NCBI RefSeq assembly: GCF_032854445.1
Contig: NC_088303.1
Span: 10,487,501 to 10,551,500 of the forward strand
Length of the DNA: 64,000 nucleotides
Reading direction: 5' to 3'
DNA from: Liolophura sinensis
Lineage: Eukaryota; Mollusca; Polyplacophora; Chitonida; Chitonidae
Of this stretch, positions 27,961 through 40,020 are shown piece by piece (the stretch's first letter is position 1; every line of letters begins with the position of its first letter). Position numbers and translations under genes: made by a program. Below the pieces are notes generated by a model that saw only the letters and a list, made by a program, of their open reading frames with translations, was not told where the DNA came from and made no database searches.

Positions 27961-29394
27961 TGCATTTTTGACTCTTATGGCTGAGGTCAGGTGTCTCTCA
28001 CACTCTTGATTGAGGTTAAGAGGTGTCTCACTCCCATGGTTGCTGTCAGGTGGTGTAAATATCGAAGTATTCATGGGGGAATTGATTTATCCTTCCGGAT
28101 GTAATACATGTATTAATTTATTTCTTAGAAAAGAGAAAAGTGAAAAATACTCATTGATTTGGTGCAGAAATAACGATAATGACTCTACAACAAGATATTT
28201 AATGAACAATTTCAACAGGAATAAAAACTTTCAAAATAGCACTAGTGAAAGTAATAACAATACCAACGCCACAAAGCATTAACAATGATTGTCACAGACC
28301 TATATGTATTGTTTTAATTTTTTTCTCAAATAAGAGCAATGAACTGCATAATTTTAAATCAGTGGGTAACTTATACCATTCACCATTACCTTTGATGCCA
28401 GTAGTGTGAAAGGATACAAAAAATGGCAATACTGACAGTGCGCGGTAATTGTCTACTAGTGAGCGTTCATTTGCCTTGTGAACAGGTGCTAGTTTGGCAA
28501 TCTTCTGTTGTGTTGGGGTAAACCCCAGTAATAAATGACAAATTAAATAAGTAAGATAAGACTGATGTCAATAGGGATTTGAAGCATTTAAGTAAAGAAA
28601 CTTTTTGTATATCGAGTCCTGGACTAATAGTTTTAGACCAGTGATAAAAATTTCTATAATTTTAAACGCTAAACAAGGCTGTAAACTGTAGTAGTCGGTG
28701 AAGGGAGATAATCTTTAAAGCTATTTTCGGATAAAGTAACTTACCATCTGATTTAGTTGGCGTATTAACAAAATATGCGTTTAAATCATATGCTGTAGTT
28801 TAGGTAAATGATGTTACATTACCGTTACTGACAACTGAGGCAGGCAACTTTTAGACCTGGATTTATTTAATAATTCATTTAATACTTTCCATGTATCTTT
28901 AAGAATTTTATGTGCTAATATAAACTTTCTTCGTGAAAGCTTTTCTAAACAGAACTGAGAGTGTAATTTAGTTTATTCCTGTACCGTTGATATAAATATT
29001 AGTAGCTTCACGGTTTTTCTGTGTTCAGTACAGATAACTTTTATCTAATATATTTTAAAATATCATCACTTGTTCACGGTTATCTGAATTTGGCTTTGGA
29101 AAGATTGTATATACTACGTAGGCTGTTCAGGAAAATTTCTAAGGCTAAATTACGCCCTTGGCATCACAGGCCTCGTCCTAGTTTTCGTCTGTATTTTTGT
29201 GAGATATCGTTCCCTTTGTTCAACTGTTTTGAGTCCATAGGTTCATGTGGACTGACTTAAAGGTACTGAGAAAATTTGTTTGTCGATATTAAAAACTGAC
29301 AAATGATCAATGACGTCATCGAGGAGAACACCAGAGAAACTCAGGAATTATCTTAGTTTATGAATACACTATCTATTAACTTAATCCTGGCTAT
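27961..29394. repeat. Region paralogous to the flanks of Maverick B
   Basis: 28085-28120 matches the left flank of copy B (CTTCCGGATGTAA... at 44918-44942). 28115 to about 29100 matches its right flank (58588 to about 59530), for example GAATAAAAACTTTCAAAATAGC and TTACTGACAACTGAGGCAGG. The junction TATTAATTTATTTC (28111-28124) is uninterrupted, so it represents the site without a Maverick. No gene is visible. Confidence 0.88.
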
Positions 29395-29480
29395 TTATTT
29401 ATTTACTTATTTATTTGATTGCTGTTTTACGCCTTACTGAAGAATATTTCACTTATGCGACTATGGCCAGCATTATTTTG
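29395..29480 (-). repeat. SINE 3' fragment
   Basis: Reverse complement of the SINE tail and body: (ATTT)n TGATTGCTGTTTTACGCC, then GAATATTTCACTTATGCGAC and GGCCAGCATTATTTTGGGA. Confidence 0.8.
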
Positions 29481-29689
29481 GGAGTTCTTAATGAAATTAT
29501 TGATATTTTTATCTGGGGCGATAAATTATAGCTAACAAGTGTTTTTGATCGTTAATTCTTGTTTTATCAAATAACTACTTATAGCCACCATTATCCATCA
29601 ATAACAGAAAGATCATTCCTGAGAACAGCATCACTGTTCTCATCATTTATATGCAGAACAAGGTCCCCAACTCTTCGTGTATTTCTCCT

Positions 29690-29790
29690 CAACTATATTT
29701 ACATGAATATCATTAGGGGCGTTTAAACATTTAACTGTTAACTTTGGATTTAAAAGTCCACAAGGACTGCTACGTTTACTTTTGCTTATT
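29690..29790. repeat. Repeat found inverted at 44761-44855
   Basis: The block from ATGAATATCATTAGGGGCG to GGACTGCTACGTTTAC is the diverged reverse complement of 44761-44855. It may be a dispersed repeat or part of a rearranged duplication that also carries the flank of Maverick B. Confidence 0.7.
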
Positions 29791-30235
29791 CTGGTAACAT
29801 GCATTAAATGTGTGATTACATATAAGCAGCTTATAAGGTAATTTTTTTAATTCTAACTGCATTTTCTTTGCAACAATACATACGTATATGTCAAGTTATT
29901 GTAAGTCTGTGTTATATTTAACATTATCATTAAAATAAATGATATAAATTTTGTCTAATTGATAAAATAAGTGTACGATACTTAGATGGAATAATATTTG
30001 CAGCAATAGCAGAGTATATTCCAGTTTCACTTAAATGACAGACTTGCTGTTCAATTTAACAGACTATTTTTCGAGAGTAGAAATTCCCCGTCATTTTCCT
30101 TATTTGTGACAAACGTCACAACAAGCCAACGACATATGATGCTGGTAGTGAGGATATTGACCCATAACAAGGCATCATGCTGTGCTGATAGCTTTGTTCC
30201 AATACAGTGTACAAGGCTTATGTATTTGTGTGTTC

Positions 30236-30320
30236 AATTATATATTTGTTTAACTGATGTTTTACGTCGCACTTAAAAATATTTCACGTATACGACAGCG
30301 GCCAGCATTTTGTTGGGAAG
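30236..30320 (-). repeat. SINE 3' fragment
   Basis: Reverse complement of the SINE end: TTTAACTGATGTTTTACGTCG, then AATATTTCACGTATACGAC, then GCGGCCAGCATTTTG. It is the counterpart of the fragment at 7010-7075. Confidence 0.75.
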
Positions 30321-30684
30321 GAACCGTGCTGAGATTGGTGAAATATCTGTATGTTTAAAATAGCGATGAATTCCCTGTGAATGTATAAAACTGTATCTGT
30401 AAATAACTGACCTACAAGTATCTGAGAAAAACCAGATAGTTAGTATCTAGCAGTTAACCTTTGTGTGATCAATTATTTGTAAACATTGGTAGGCTATGAA
30501 CGTGACAGTGATAAAGGCTTGTACAGGAAACTGCCTGTAGAGCCATAACACTGTACAAACATATCTCTGTGTTTTGCACAACAGTCTCTTTATACTTGTA
30601 ATCCTGGGTCGAGTCACACCTAAGACTTCAACAGAGGGACTTGTGGCTTCCTCGCTTGGCGTTCAGCATTGAAGGGATAGTTCA

Positions 30685-30905
30685 ACGACTGGTTAGCCCG
30701 TATCAGTATAATGGCGCGGATGCGGCGGCTTACTTGCCTTCGGTAAGTCGTTTCAGTGAAGCAGCACTAGAAAAAAAGAGCGGTGAAAATCCGTCCTGCA
30801 ACAAGGAGGTATATTATATACATCCTCGGGATTCCTTCGTCGTCATATGACTGAAAAATTGTTGAGCACGACGTTAAACCCCAATCACTCACTCACTCAC
30901 TCTTT
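30685..30905 (+). repeat. SINE with (ACTC)n tail
   Basis: The body carries CCTGCAACAAGGAGGTATA and GATTCCTTCGTCGTCATATG. It ends CTGAAAAATTGTTGAGCACG followed by ACGTTAAACCCCAATCACTC and further ACTC repeats, a 3' end widespread in molluscan SINEs. It is absent from the paired arm, so it inserted after the duplication. Confidence 0.7.
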
Positions 30906-31008
30906 ATACTTGTCATCTAATTTAAGGTATGTGTGTAGCCACTCATTGTTACTACCGATATTGCCTCTCATTAGTGTATGCATGTATGTTTGTATGTACC
31001 TGTGGGAT

Positions 31009-31346
31009 TTAACGTCGTACCTAGCAATTTTTCAGACATATGACGAAGAGGAGTCAATAGGTATGTATAGATATATTGTCTCTTCTTGTGGCAGAGCCAG
31101 TCCATGACGCTAAAGTGCTGCCGCCGCTGAAGAATTCTTTCCAAGATACCAGACATGACACCCCACGCAATCACATTTCACTGACACCCAGCCAACCAGT
31201 CATGTTTGCTTGCTCTAACCTCTCAGTGCTGAACGCCAAGTGGGGCAGCAAGAAGTTCCATTTTAAAAATCTCTTTGGTGTGACACGATCCGGGTTTGAT
31301 CCAGTGGTCTCCCAGCTTAGAGACGGGCGCTATAAACATTAGGCCA
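31009..31346 (-). repeat. tRNA-derived SINE (second family), paralogue of 7325-7666
   Basis: Same structure as 7325-7666: the minus-strand head TGGCCTAATGTTTATAGCGC, a B-box-like GATCAAACCC, and the 3' end TTTTTCAG/ACGACGTTAAATCC. Confidence 0.75.
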
Positions 31347-31546
31347 CAGAAACTACAAGAATCCTCTCGATTGTAATACGTAGCATAATGAACTCTAGAC
31401 TGGTATGTTGGACTTTGATCTGATTTCAAGGAAAAGACAGCACGACTAATTCTATCTGTGAACGTTTATTTTCGTCAGGCCAAAACTTGCCGTTGATTAT
31501 GTCACATCGCAACCCGCCTTTATATTGCTGTATACATACAACATAG

Positions 31547-34500
31547 GCCTACGTTTACAAACACCGTCTCATTTCTGAGCGGAAATCTCATGTAAGCAAA
31601 CTTTGCCGTGACAGTATCAATGTTTGTTTTGTTAACACGGGCAGGCGGTTTGCTATAACCCTCCTTTCTAGCCATCACTCAGACCCGGCGCGTAGGAAAT
31701 ACGACCCGGACTGGCACGGGACGACAATTCGAATTATTACCAAGTCTAGCGACTGTTGCGTAATACTTACGCGCGTGCGTAGTGTACGGCGCGAGACATT
31801 AGCATCCACGCAAAGAATACATTACCCATAAGAGTAACCAGAAATCAAAGATGCATTTTTGAAAGTTTAGTTTGAGAGGAGTACAACACAGAACCTATAT
31901 GTTTTTCCTGAAAGCAAACAATACGGATGTACGCACATGTATAAGATACAATAGGTCATCAGACAAACAAGTCTACATGCAGGAATGTTACCTATGTTGA
32001 AACAACACGTGTTATATTTTTTAAAAATTTGAATGAAGAACATATATTGATGCCGTCGTTTCTTCATAAACATGTCCGCTAAACTTGTAGTTCACACGGT
32101 AAATGTAACAATTATATCCCCAAAACACTTCGATATCGACCGCAAGTTGTGTAAAATCGAATCAGTTTAAGGTCAAACGGAGGTCTAGAGATCAAACCAT
32201 AGTTTGTGCATAGTTTCCAGAAATACAAGAAAAATTTTTCCCGTCCGCCTCATTAAAATTGCTGTGCAGTACATAAAGCGACATCTGCTGGAGATATTTA
32301 TTAATAAATTGTATTTTTACATGTACTATAACAATTACTATCTTCCCACAGTACTAGGGAAAATTGAGAACAAACCGTATCTCATTTTGACATATCTTTA
32401 AGTGTGTTACGTTTGGGTAATGAAATTAATAATGAATATTTCAAGGTCGTGTGCTAAGTCATATCACAGTAACACCCTGCCACCATATTCACAAAATATT
32501 ACACACTTCAACATATCCTAGTGGTATGCATGGGTGAGCGTAATTCTGCGATCCATGCTTATGTCACGTCAATGAAATGCGCCGAGCTAATATCTTATTC
32601 CCATAAAATGAAACAGATACCAAGCATTCACATTTCTGTAAGGAAAACAGGAATAGATTGATATTCTACTTAAGACACAAATTGCTATAGCTGTGCGGCA
32701 TATTTTGATGCCATAATTGGTTTACTGCTTCTAACATTAAGAAGTTTAACATGTCCATACCATGTAATGAGTAAATAATGGGGATCTGAAAGGTGGGGGG
32801 GGGGGGGGGGGGGCAAAACAACCTATCTCATCCCATGACTAGAGTTCACTCGTGGACTCATCGTAAATTTCAGTCCTGTTTACATTTGCGCTAGGATTAA
32901 GTTTAACTCCATGACCCGGCCTGGTGTTCAGCATCCATCGGGGCGATCAGCTTTCAGATGACCGTCCTGTTTATATCAGAAAAATGTTCATACAAAAACA
33001 TTTGTAAAGTTAAAATGAAACATTTAACATTTATGTTATTATGATTGAGTAATTTTTCTTGTCATTTATACACTTCTGCAAAGATATCCAGAATTCGCAT
33101 GAAAACATCGAGATGTCCGTTGATGTGTATGACAACGGCCAAAGGTTGACTGATCGACAGTCAAAATAAATTGTGCAGACACAAACAGCAGATAATGTCT
33201 GAGCTTCACCATCTGCGCAAGTCTAGCAAACCAGCAACAGACCAGGGCGTGGAGCCTCCTCAGGGCGCAGCAGGAGAAGAGCAAGAATTGGGATGACATC
33301 TTTAGGATGCCGAGGATGAACTTACCGATTCTCGCGATAACGAGCTTTATACGTTAATGCCTCTATAGTAAACTTTCTCGATAGATCCGTTTTAAAGACG
33401 CATTGACCGACAGGCTGTATGTAAGTTTCCGCAAGGCAGAAATTACGGTAAAATAACATCCACAAAGGAAACTAATGTGAAAAACCATTTCTATCTATAT
33501 ATAGGCTCATCCAGAAATAATTTCAGGTCTGCTTCTTGAATAGGCCGCAATCGTTGGCCACGGAGGCCATTTTCAGTTGGTTACCTAAACAGCTTGTCTT
33601 GCCATTGTGGTCACGTAACTCGAACAACACGACTTCCCATCCGAGCGATCTCTGTCGCGTTCTTCTTCAGTGAGCTCGTTGATATCGAACCAATAATGTA
33701 AAAACAGTTGATATAGTACATAATCATTTCTGAGTAGTCTGAGACACTATTTATTTAGTAAGTGTTTTTGATGGGTGTCCATGTAGTAGTTTTTGATGAA
33801 CGTGCATGTTACATGGTTCAGTTTACTTGCAATCCTGTCTATGTACTTAGCCCGTCTGTCATTCTGACCTCGTTTCCGTGCTAATGTTTTGTTCTGTAAG
33901 CTGCATTCCGGACACTTTCCTGTAGGGTTTATGTATCTGCATAGACGATCAATCCATCAAAATAGTTTCCAGGTTCTGGCCTTCGTTCTAACTAGGTGCC
34001 AGAAATTTTAGTACCATGGGTCCATACTAATTTATTAAGGTGCTGAAAGAATCTAAACGTTGGAGCTTCTCATATGTGTGGCCAAAATTAAGTTTTATCC
34101 AAGCTTAGATCAGGTCATGCCATGTATGTGTATATGAGAATTATCTAACATAGGCAAGATTGTCTATATTTGTCTAATAGGTAACATACGGGTAGGCCCT
34201 ATTTACAGTGGTTAATAGCGTATGAGTGCTGTACATCTTTATTAAGCTATACCAATATGCACATAATGTACACCTATTCGCATGGGAGACATTGATTATG
34301 TTTACTTAAGTCCAGTTATATACCCTGCCCATGTATGTGTGTCCTTTGTAGATTCATAATGATGGATATTTTCATGGTTATGGTGATTTTGTTTTGTTTT
34401 GCTTTTAAATGGTTTAGTCTAATTTGGTATAGGTCACAATCTGTGTAGTTATAGTACATGTATATGGGGATGAATTATGTACCATTATAATCCATCAGGT

Positions 34501-35640
34501 GAATTATGGAGTCAGCCTAATGGTTTTCAATAATACTTGTAAGTCCTGTGTATTTTAAATATAAGATTGCCTATGTGTATGGAAAATATATGAAATGGAA
34601 ATGACATCTCATTTCATTCGTGCTGGCAAATTATTTTCATCGTTTAGATGTACCAGCTGTACCACTGGACCAGTTTTATTTATACAGAAGTGTTAAGAAC
34701 ATGTACAAACATATATTTCGTTGTATTTTTCGTCAGGGTGGGTACATTTAGTGTAGCTATAATGGATATGTTGTGTTGAATATATACACCAATGGCTTGG
34801 CGCATTTAATAGAATGGACCTCGTCGCCATAAAACTACAGCCATCATCAACATCAGTCTGTATAGAGATTCAGACATTTGCATTCTCCTCACGCTCTAGA
34901 ATATCAACCATATAATACTCAGCAATGGCCGCACATCTTTCGTTCAGATGGTTCAGATCTGTATGATGGTGTTCAGTGCCGTGTGGGCTGTTTCATGTCA
35001 GCACTTTGTAGACGCCGCATGGTGCAGTGCAGTCTAGAACCATGCCGTACTACACATCGCTTAGCCGTGTCACATCTGCTCACTTCTGTTGTGAAATAAT
35101 AGTTTCATGTTGAATACTGCACTACATTATAAGAAAATATTCAAACCTGCCGTCACCCTGATACATTGATTTGGTTTTAAACTGAATACTTTCCTAAAAT
35201 TGAAATGCTGTATACAAATTTAATCATGCTAATTCCAACATGGTGACAATGGTAGAGGTGTGAAAACATTATGAATGCTAGATTAAGCCGTCTGCGGTTT
35301 AAGAAATTTAACAGTTTATATATTGAGACAGTGCAGTAATATACCATTATCTTACGTCAAAAAACACTTCTTTTGTGTATATAAGGTTCTTTTGTGTATA
35401 TATACCTTCCATTTAATCATTACTCGATTTAATAGTTTTAAGGTGTGGGCAATCACATTTTACAATATTTAACACGTTTTATCAGCTTAACCAGTAATGG
35501 TTTTCCGCTTGACTGCCTATTTACCTGTATAGCAGGTGTATATTTAACATTTGCAAGATAAATTCAAGACCCTGCATGATGAATACAACAAAGTAAGGCT
35601 TATTCAATCTACTATGGTTCAAACTTTATCGGTATATCAT
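31547..35640. other. No gene seen; contains a G-run at 32797-32814
   Basis: About 4 kb of AT-rich DNA. A homopolymer of about 18 G lies at 32797-32814. Short open frames, including a Cys-rich one on the minus strand at 33066-33299, have no supporting motif. No RNA gene or transposon was recognised. Confidence 0.55.
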
Positions 35641-35935
35641 CCCTATCAAAATCCCTGCTTGTAAAATGAGCTTTCCCGACAGGAAAATCTCAGGTTATAG
35701 ATTACTCACACACTGCAAACTTGCACTTACTGGTTGGGCTATCTATACGCTTGAACAACATACTACAATCCTCTAGTTTTGACGGTCATACACAATGCAT
35801 ATGTTTAAAACAATTCACAGCTGATTCTAGGGCAACCTTTTTGCTGTAAAGAGAAGGCATAAATACACTGACAGTGAGCATCCAGGAAGATCGCCCGGGT
35901 TAGATGTACCCACAATAAAGTCGGGCGAATAGATT
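35641..35935 (-). other. 3' flank/UTR of fucosyltransferase gene
   Basis: Conserved with 9745-10020 in the split pseudogene, which shows that the duplication unit extended at least 290 bp beyond the stop codon. No clear AATAAA signal was fixed by eye on the minus strand. Confidence 0.6.
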
Positions 35936-37165
35936 TCAATAAAGGGAACAGGTGAAAATATCACTGGACTGTTTCCGAAAACAACAACGATTCCACGCTG
36001 TACAGAATACATTTTGGTGGTCATAAGGACATGTATCTTGTGAGTACCAAGCTTCTAAGTCGGTGTAGACTTGGGGAGGTAAAGACGAATTATGCACAGC
36101 TGCACACAAATCGCACCAAGCCGGATGTGGTGGAAGGGTGCGCTTCCAATTTCTATTTGTGTGCACATCACTCAATGCCACCCTGTAGTTCTTCCTCCAG
36201 TTGTGATACTCCATATATAGCTGGTCGTCTTTGTCTAACTTAACCAGGAAAGCAGCTAACTCCTTCGGGGAAGAAAAGTCAGCCGTGTTTATATAAGAGC
36301 CAGGGGGCGCTACTAGTTTGTAATCACGTGGCGATGATCCTCCCATTACAACTGGAACAGCTTCAAATGTCATCAAGGCGGTCCAGAATTTCTCAGAGAT
36401 GTAATTCCGACAGTTACCATTTTCAAAAGCGAGATAAAATTTATATTTCTTCATAGCCGCGTCATTACATTTGGACCCCGCACACACGTTTCCTGCGCAT
36501 TTTCCGAAGAAATCTACGCGCATGTGCGTTTGGAGTTCCTGGATATACTCAAGACGGTTGTTGGTGGGAAAACAGTTAGAACTCCTTGCCACAGCTAGTT
36601 TTGTTTTGGCCATAATGTTTACGTAAGAAAAGGTGTCATTTTCCGAGAGACGTTTAAAATGGTTGTAAGAATATACAAAATCCGAATCCTCTCTGTAAGT
36701 CATTGTCCAATTGAAAAGATTGTTATACCTTTGTGGTTGTATGCCAGTGAAATAAGGTGGCTCCAAGTTAAATAGCAGCCATCTTTGATGTGGCCATTTT
36801 CGGGACGGTAATCGGCCGTCGTGCATATTTCTAGGGTGAAATACCACAACGTCACTTGTCTTCAGTTGTTTTCTGTCCGTGGTAAATCCACAGCTTGAGA
36901 CGGGACAATGTTTGAAAATATCATCTTTCAACCAGACGGCAGACCAAAAGTAATTTGTCCACTGTAAAATAAATTTCTTCTTGCCACCATGTGGTGGGGG
37001 TGGGTGGATAACACCCCAATACCGGCGCAGGTATGTTGATTTCTGTGGAACGTCCTCCGTACTACGATCCATGCATTCTTTTCTGTCACTTTTCATCACA
37101 TAGTGCAGGACACCAGTCAAAAAAATACACAGAATAAGGAGCATTTTCCACTTCGACCTCGGCAT
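35936..37165 (-). CDS. Alpha-1,3-fucosyltransferase (GT10), intronless
   Basis: A Golgi type II membrane enzyme that moves fucose from GDP-fucose to N-acetylglucosamine in glycans. The open frame has 409 codons from an ATG at 37165. Features: a short basic cytosolic tail, then a signal anchor (M-L-L-I-L-C-I-F-L-T-G-V-L, about 8-20); a stem; and the GT10 catalytic domain with W-L-L-F-N-L-E-P-P-Y (about 130-139), F-Y-L-A-F-E-N-G-N-C, Y-I-S-E-K-F-W (about 240-255), V-V-M-G-G-S-S-P-R-D-Y and P-G-S-Y-I-N-T-A-D-F-S-S-P-K-E-L-A-A-F-L. Several potential N-glycosylation sites and a Cys-rich C-terminus (C-D-L-C...C-P-Y-D...R-C-C-F) are present. Length and single-exon structure fit invertebrate GT10 enzymes of the FutC type. 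The acceptor, and hence the exact enzyme, cannot be told from sequence. Confidence 0.93.
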   Translation of the reverse strand: MPRSKWKMLLILCIFLTGVLHYVMKSDRKECMDRSTEDVPQKSTYLRRYWGVIHPPPPHGGKKKFILQWTNYFWSAVWLKDDIFKHCPVSSCGFTTDRKQLKTSDVVVFHPRNMHDGRLPSRKWPHQRWLLFNLEPPYFTGIQPQRYNNLFNWTMTYREDSDFVYSYNHFKRLSENDTFSYVNIMAKTKLAVARSSNCFPTNNRLEYIQELQTHMRVDFFGKCAGNVCAGSKCNDAAMKKYKFYLAFENGNCRNYISEKFWTALMTFEAVPVVMGGSSPRDYKLVAPPGSYINTADFSSPKELAAFLVKLDKDDQLYMEYHNWRKNYRVALSDVHTNRNWKRTLPPHPAWCDLCAAVHNSSLPPQVYTDLEAWYSQDTCPYDHQNVFCTAWNRCCFRKQSSDIFTCSLY

Positions 37166-37340
37166 GACTATTTCTGGAAAAGCTCAATACCGTATCTACT
37201 GTCATTACATTGACCTAACTGAGGCTCCAGTTTTTAGTTACATTATAAGTTCTGTATGGACTATCCCAAATGTATACGTTGTGCAGGGGAGGGGTGTCAG
37301 GGGCTGGGTAACTACAATTAGAACTAGAATAGGTCTCCGA
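37166..37340 (-). promoter_or_regulatory. 5' flank of fucosyltransferase, conserved in pseudogene
   Basis: CTGTATGGACTATCCCAAATG and GTGCAGGGGAGGGGTGTCAGG are shared with 27830-27900 upstream of the split paralogue. This is the likely 5' UTR/promoter part of the duplicated unit; no specific element is called. Confidence 0.45.
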
Positions 37341-37399
37341 ACAGCAGATTCTAGGCCGGGATCCCGGATCAGATCGAGGAAGTTTTCCCGACCCAATAA

Positions 37400-37640
37400 T
37401 ACACAGCCCCTATAACAGCAAGTTTATATTTCAACGTCTCAATTCACGACCAGCCATGCACAGACTGACTGCGTTACGGATAGCCCGGCCGTTGTCAAAA
37501 AGCGAACACCTAAACCACGGCACATGGTTAGCGCATAGTACGAAGACAAGGTCTGCGCAAAACAAAGCTAACTTTTGGAAATACATACACAAGATACACT
37601 GTTTGAGCCAATCGCAACTGCAGTGCAAACCAGACAATTA
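37400..37640. repeat. Duplicated non-coding block (paired with 43300-43510)
   Basis: Shared blocks include CCAGCCATGCACAGACTGA/CCTGCCATGCACAGACTGA, AGCCCGGCCGTTGTCA/AGCTCGGCCGTTGTCA, CACGGCAC and CAAAGCTAACTTTT/CAAAGTTAACTTTT. The copies are diverged and lie on either side of the Gypsy element. 37641-38077 holds nothing else recognised. Confidence 0.8.
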
Positions 37641-38077
37641 GGAGGAAATATATATGAGACATACTCTTCGCAGCCATCCATACATTGTATTACACTATAT
37701 AGATTGTATATGTAAATGTGTCAAATGTGGTAAATCTGCCTTTGGGAATTATTTGAAAACGTGACACAAATCAACGATTTTCAGCACACATAGAGTACAT
37801 GTGAAAGGCTTTGCACTCAGTGATTTTAAGCTTTACAGCTGTAACAATTTCCTCTCACCAGACCTCCAAATATGGTGGAAATTGCACCTTTTCGCATTTT
37901 GATGGCTATTTGCTGTAAAACCATACGTTGCCGGAAGGAAAGGAAAGTCCAGTTTCATGATCAGGACGTCAAACTACTTCGGGTAGCATGCTTACAATAA
38001 TCGTGCTTTCATCCAGGTCGTAAAAGCATTTAAAATGGGTCATATAACATGGGGACGTCACAGCAGCCTTAAAACCT

Positions 38078-38175
38078 TGTTATGTGAACAACTGCCGTCA
38101 GCTTCTAAATTTAGCTTGCCACTGTTTACATATGCTGAGTTCAGGGCCTGCTGTCTGCCTCTACCTTAGAATGTT
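38078..38175 (+). repeat. 5' LTR remnant of Gmr1-like element
   Basis: Matches the first ~95 bases of the 3' LTR (TGAACAACTGCCGTCAGC, then GGGCCTGCTGTCTGCC, up to GAATGTTCCAGAA), then diverges. About 700 bp of the LTR are missing. Confidence 0.88.
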
Positions 38176-38254
38176 CCAGAACGTTTTGTGTAAGTTGTGT
38201 CATTTGTGTAGTCTTTGACTTTGTAATAAATTTTGCCAGCAGATTTGATTCATC

Positions 38255-39431
38255 ATGTCGGATTTTAAGCCCGAAGAGTTTATGGAAGCGCCAGATCAGG
38301 ACATTTTTGATGTGTTAAATAAGAATGATTTGTATGCTTTAAGCAGGTACCTGAATCTTAATATCAAAAGATCCTTACGCAAGAAAGATATGCAGTTTAG
38401 TATTGCTAAATGTTTGGTAGAGTTACAGGAATTTGATGAAATTGCATTAGATGCGTACCTGAGGGCGATGATTCTACTGTAATAAGACTGAAGGAGTCAG
38501 AACTGAAGGAAAATGAAAATGAAAATTGTTTAAATAAAAGGAAAATGAAAGATTGTTTAAGGAAAATGAAAATGAAACATTGTTAAAAGAAAAAGAAAAT
38601 GAAAGGTTGTTTAAAGAAAGGGAAAATCAAAGAATGCTCAAATTGGAGAAATTGAGACTTCAGAGCGAAATTGAAGCCAGGAAACTAGAAGGAGATAGGT
38701 CTAGCTTAAATTTTTCTGATATGCCTCCAAAATTTAACGTCGCTAGAAACATAAGAATGGTGCCACAATTTCGTGAGACTGATGTAGATAAATATTTTCT
38801 ACAGTTTGAGAAGATTGCTCAAAATTTAAAGTGGCCTAAAAAGTTTTGGACTATCCTTTTACAGAGTGTGTTAACTGGCAAAGCTATGGACATATACACA
38901 ACAGAACAGGCTTGTAAAAGATGCTATCTTAGAAAGTTATGAGCCTATCAGCAGAACTTTTAAGAAAAGAGGTCAGACTTACATTGAATTTGTTAGGCAG
39001 AAGAAACAATTGTTTAAGCGGTGGTGTTCTGCTAAAAGTGTAGATAAAGATTATGAAAAGTTAAAACATGTCATTCTGATTGAAGACTTTAAAAGGTGTA
39101 TTAATGATGATGTCAGAACTTTCATTGAGGATAAAGAGGCTGATACATTAGAAGCAGCAGCCGCTATGGCCGATACCTACACGGTTACACATAAGGTCTC
39201 ATTTCAGATAAAGCCGTCTACATTTAGAAAGCCTCAACCCTTCTCCAGCAGTTCATTTAACTCAAATTCAGGCCCATCGAAACAGACTTAAAATTTTGAC
39301 AAATCAGGTGAGGAAAGAAGACCTGTTGATTCGAACACTACTCAACGAAGGTCTGACCATACATTTACTGATAGTTTAGCAGGGTTACATGTAACTATTG
39401 TAGGAAGCCAGGCCATGTTATGTCAAATTGT
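38255..39431 (+). pseudogene. Gypsy gag with CCHC zinc knuckle
   Basis: It begins at an ATG (M-S-D-F-K-P-E-E-F-M) and has a helical N-terminus, a run of repeated K-E-N-E-type units (38500-38640), and a capsid-like block (Y-F-L-Q-F-E-K-I-A near 38790). A nucleocapsid CCHC knuckle follows, with spacing C-x2-C-x4-H-x4-C at 39390-39431 (C-N-Y-C-R-K-P-G-H-V). The frame is broken at about 38482, 38940 and 39291, so no complete Gag is encoded. Confidence 0.88.
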
Positions 39432-39589
39432 TATGCTTTAGAGAAGGCAAGAACAGGAGGGTGGCTCCAAGCCTTCTGGTTACTGCTAAAAAGTCTGATA
39501 CAGTGAACAATGTTGATGCATTTGATTATGTTAAGACTCCACCAGTAGACTGTACACAGAATTCACAGGATAATGTTATGAGAGTTTTG

Positions 39590-40020
39590 AGCCATTTTTT
39601 TGTGACGGTAAAGTCTCACTTAAAGGTGACATGTCTTGTGATGCAAAGATCAGGGTATTAAGAGATACTGGAGTTTCTCAGTCTTTTTTGTCACAAGATG
39701 TTTTGCCATTTTCTGGTGAGTCATATTCTGGATCAAATGATTAATTAGAGGTGTGAGCTCTGCTGAATTTGAATCTGTGCCTCTTCACAAACCTTACTTG
39801 TCATCAGATATTATTTCGGGTCCTGTTACTGTCGGCATTAGGTCTAGTTTGCCTTTTAAAGGAATTTATCTACTACTTGGTAATGATCTTGCTGGTGATA
39901 AAGTAATGGTTAATCCTATTGTGACTGATAAACCTTGTTTAAATCAAAATGTTGATCCTGTTGAGAAAGAAATTCCAGATTTGTATCCCTCTTGTGCTGT
40001 AACGAGGTCTATGTCAAACA
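39590..40020 (+). pseudogene. Gypsy protease
   Basis: The aspartic protease active site D-T-G is at 39664-39672, preceded by a beta-strand-like segment. The later block Y-L-L-L-G-N-D-L-A-G (near 39870) is the family's second signature. A stop at about 39742 separates the two. Confidence 0.85.

Larger units (their letters stand above)
29850..31545. repeat. Segmental duplication arm 2 (paired with 6590-7890)
   Basis: Collinear with arm 1 but longer, because it holds an extra SINE (about 30685-30905) and other unmatched sequence. Matching anchors include AGAGTAGAAATTC, GGTAGTGAGGATA, CATATCTCTGTGTTTTGCAC and the ATTGTAATACGTAGCATAATG block near 31370. Confidence 0.85.

Noticed and set aside
33066-33299. 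Short Cys-rich open frame on the minus strand with a hydrophobic start, resembling a secreted peptide
   Set aside because: Cysteine spacing is irregular, no propeptide or cleavage pattern is visible, and it stands alone in featureless DNA.
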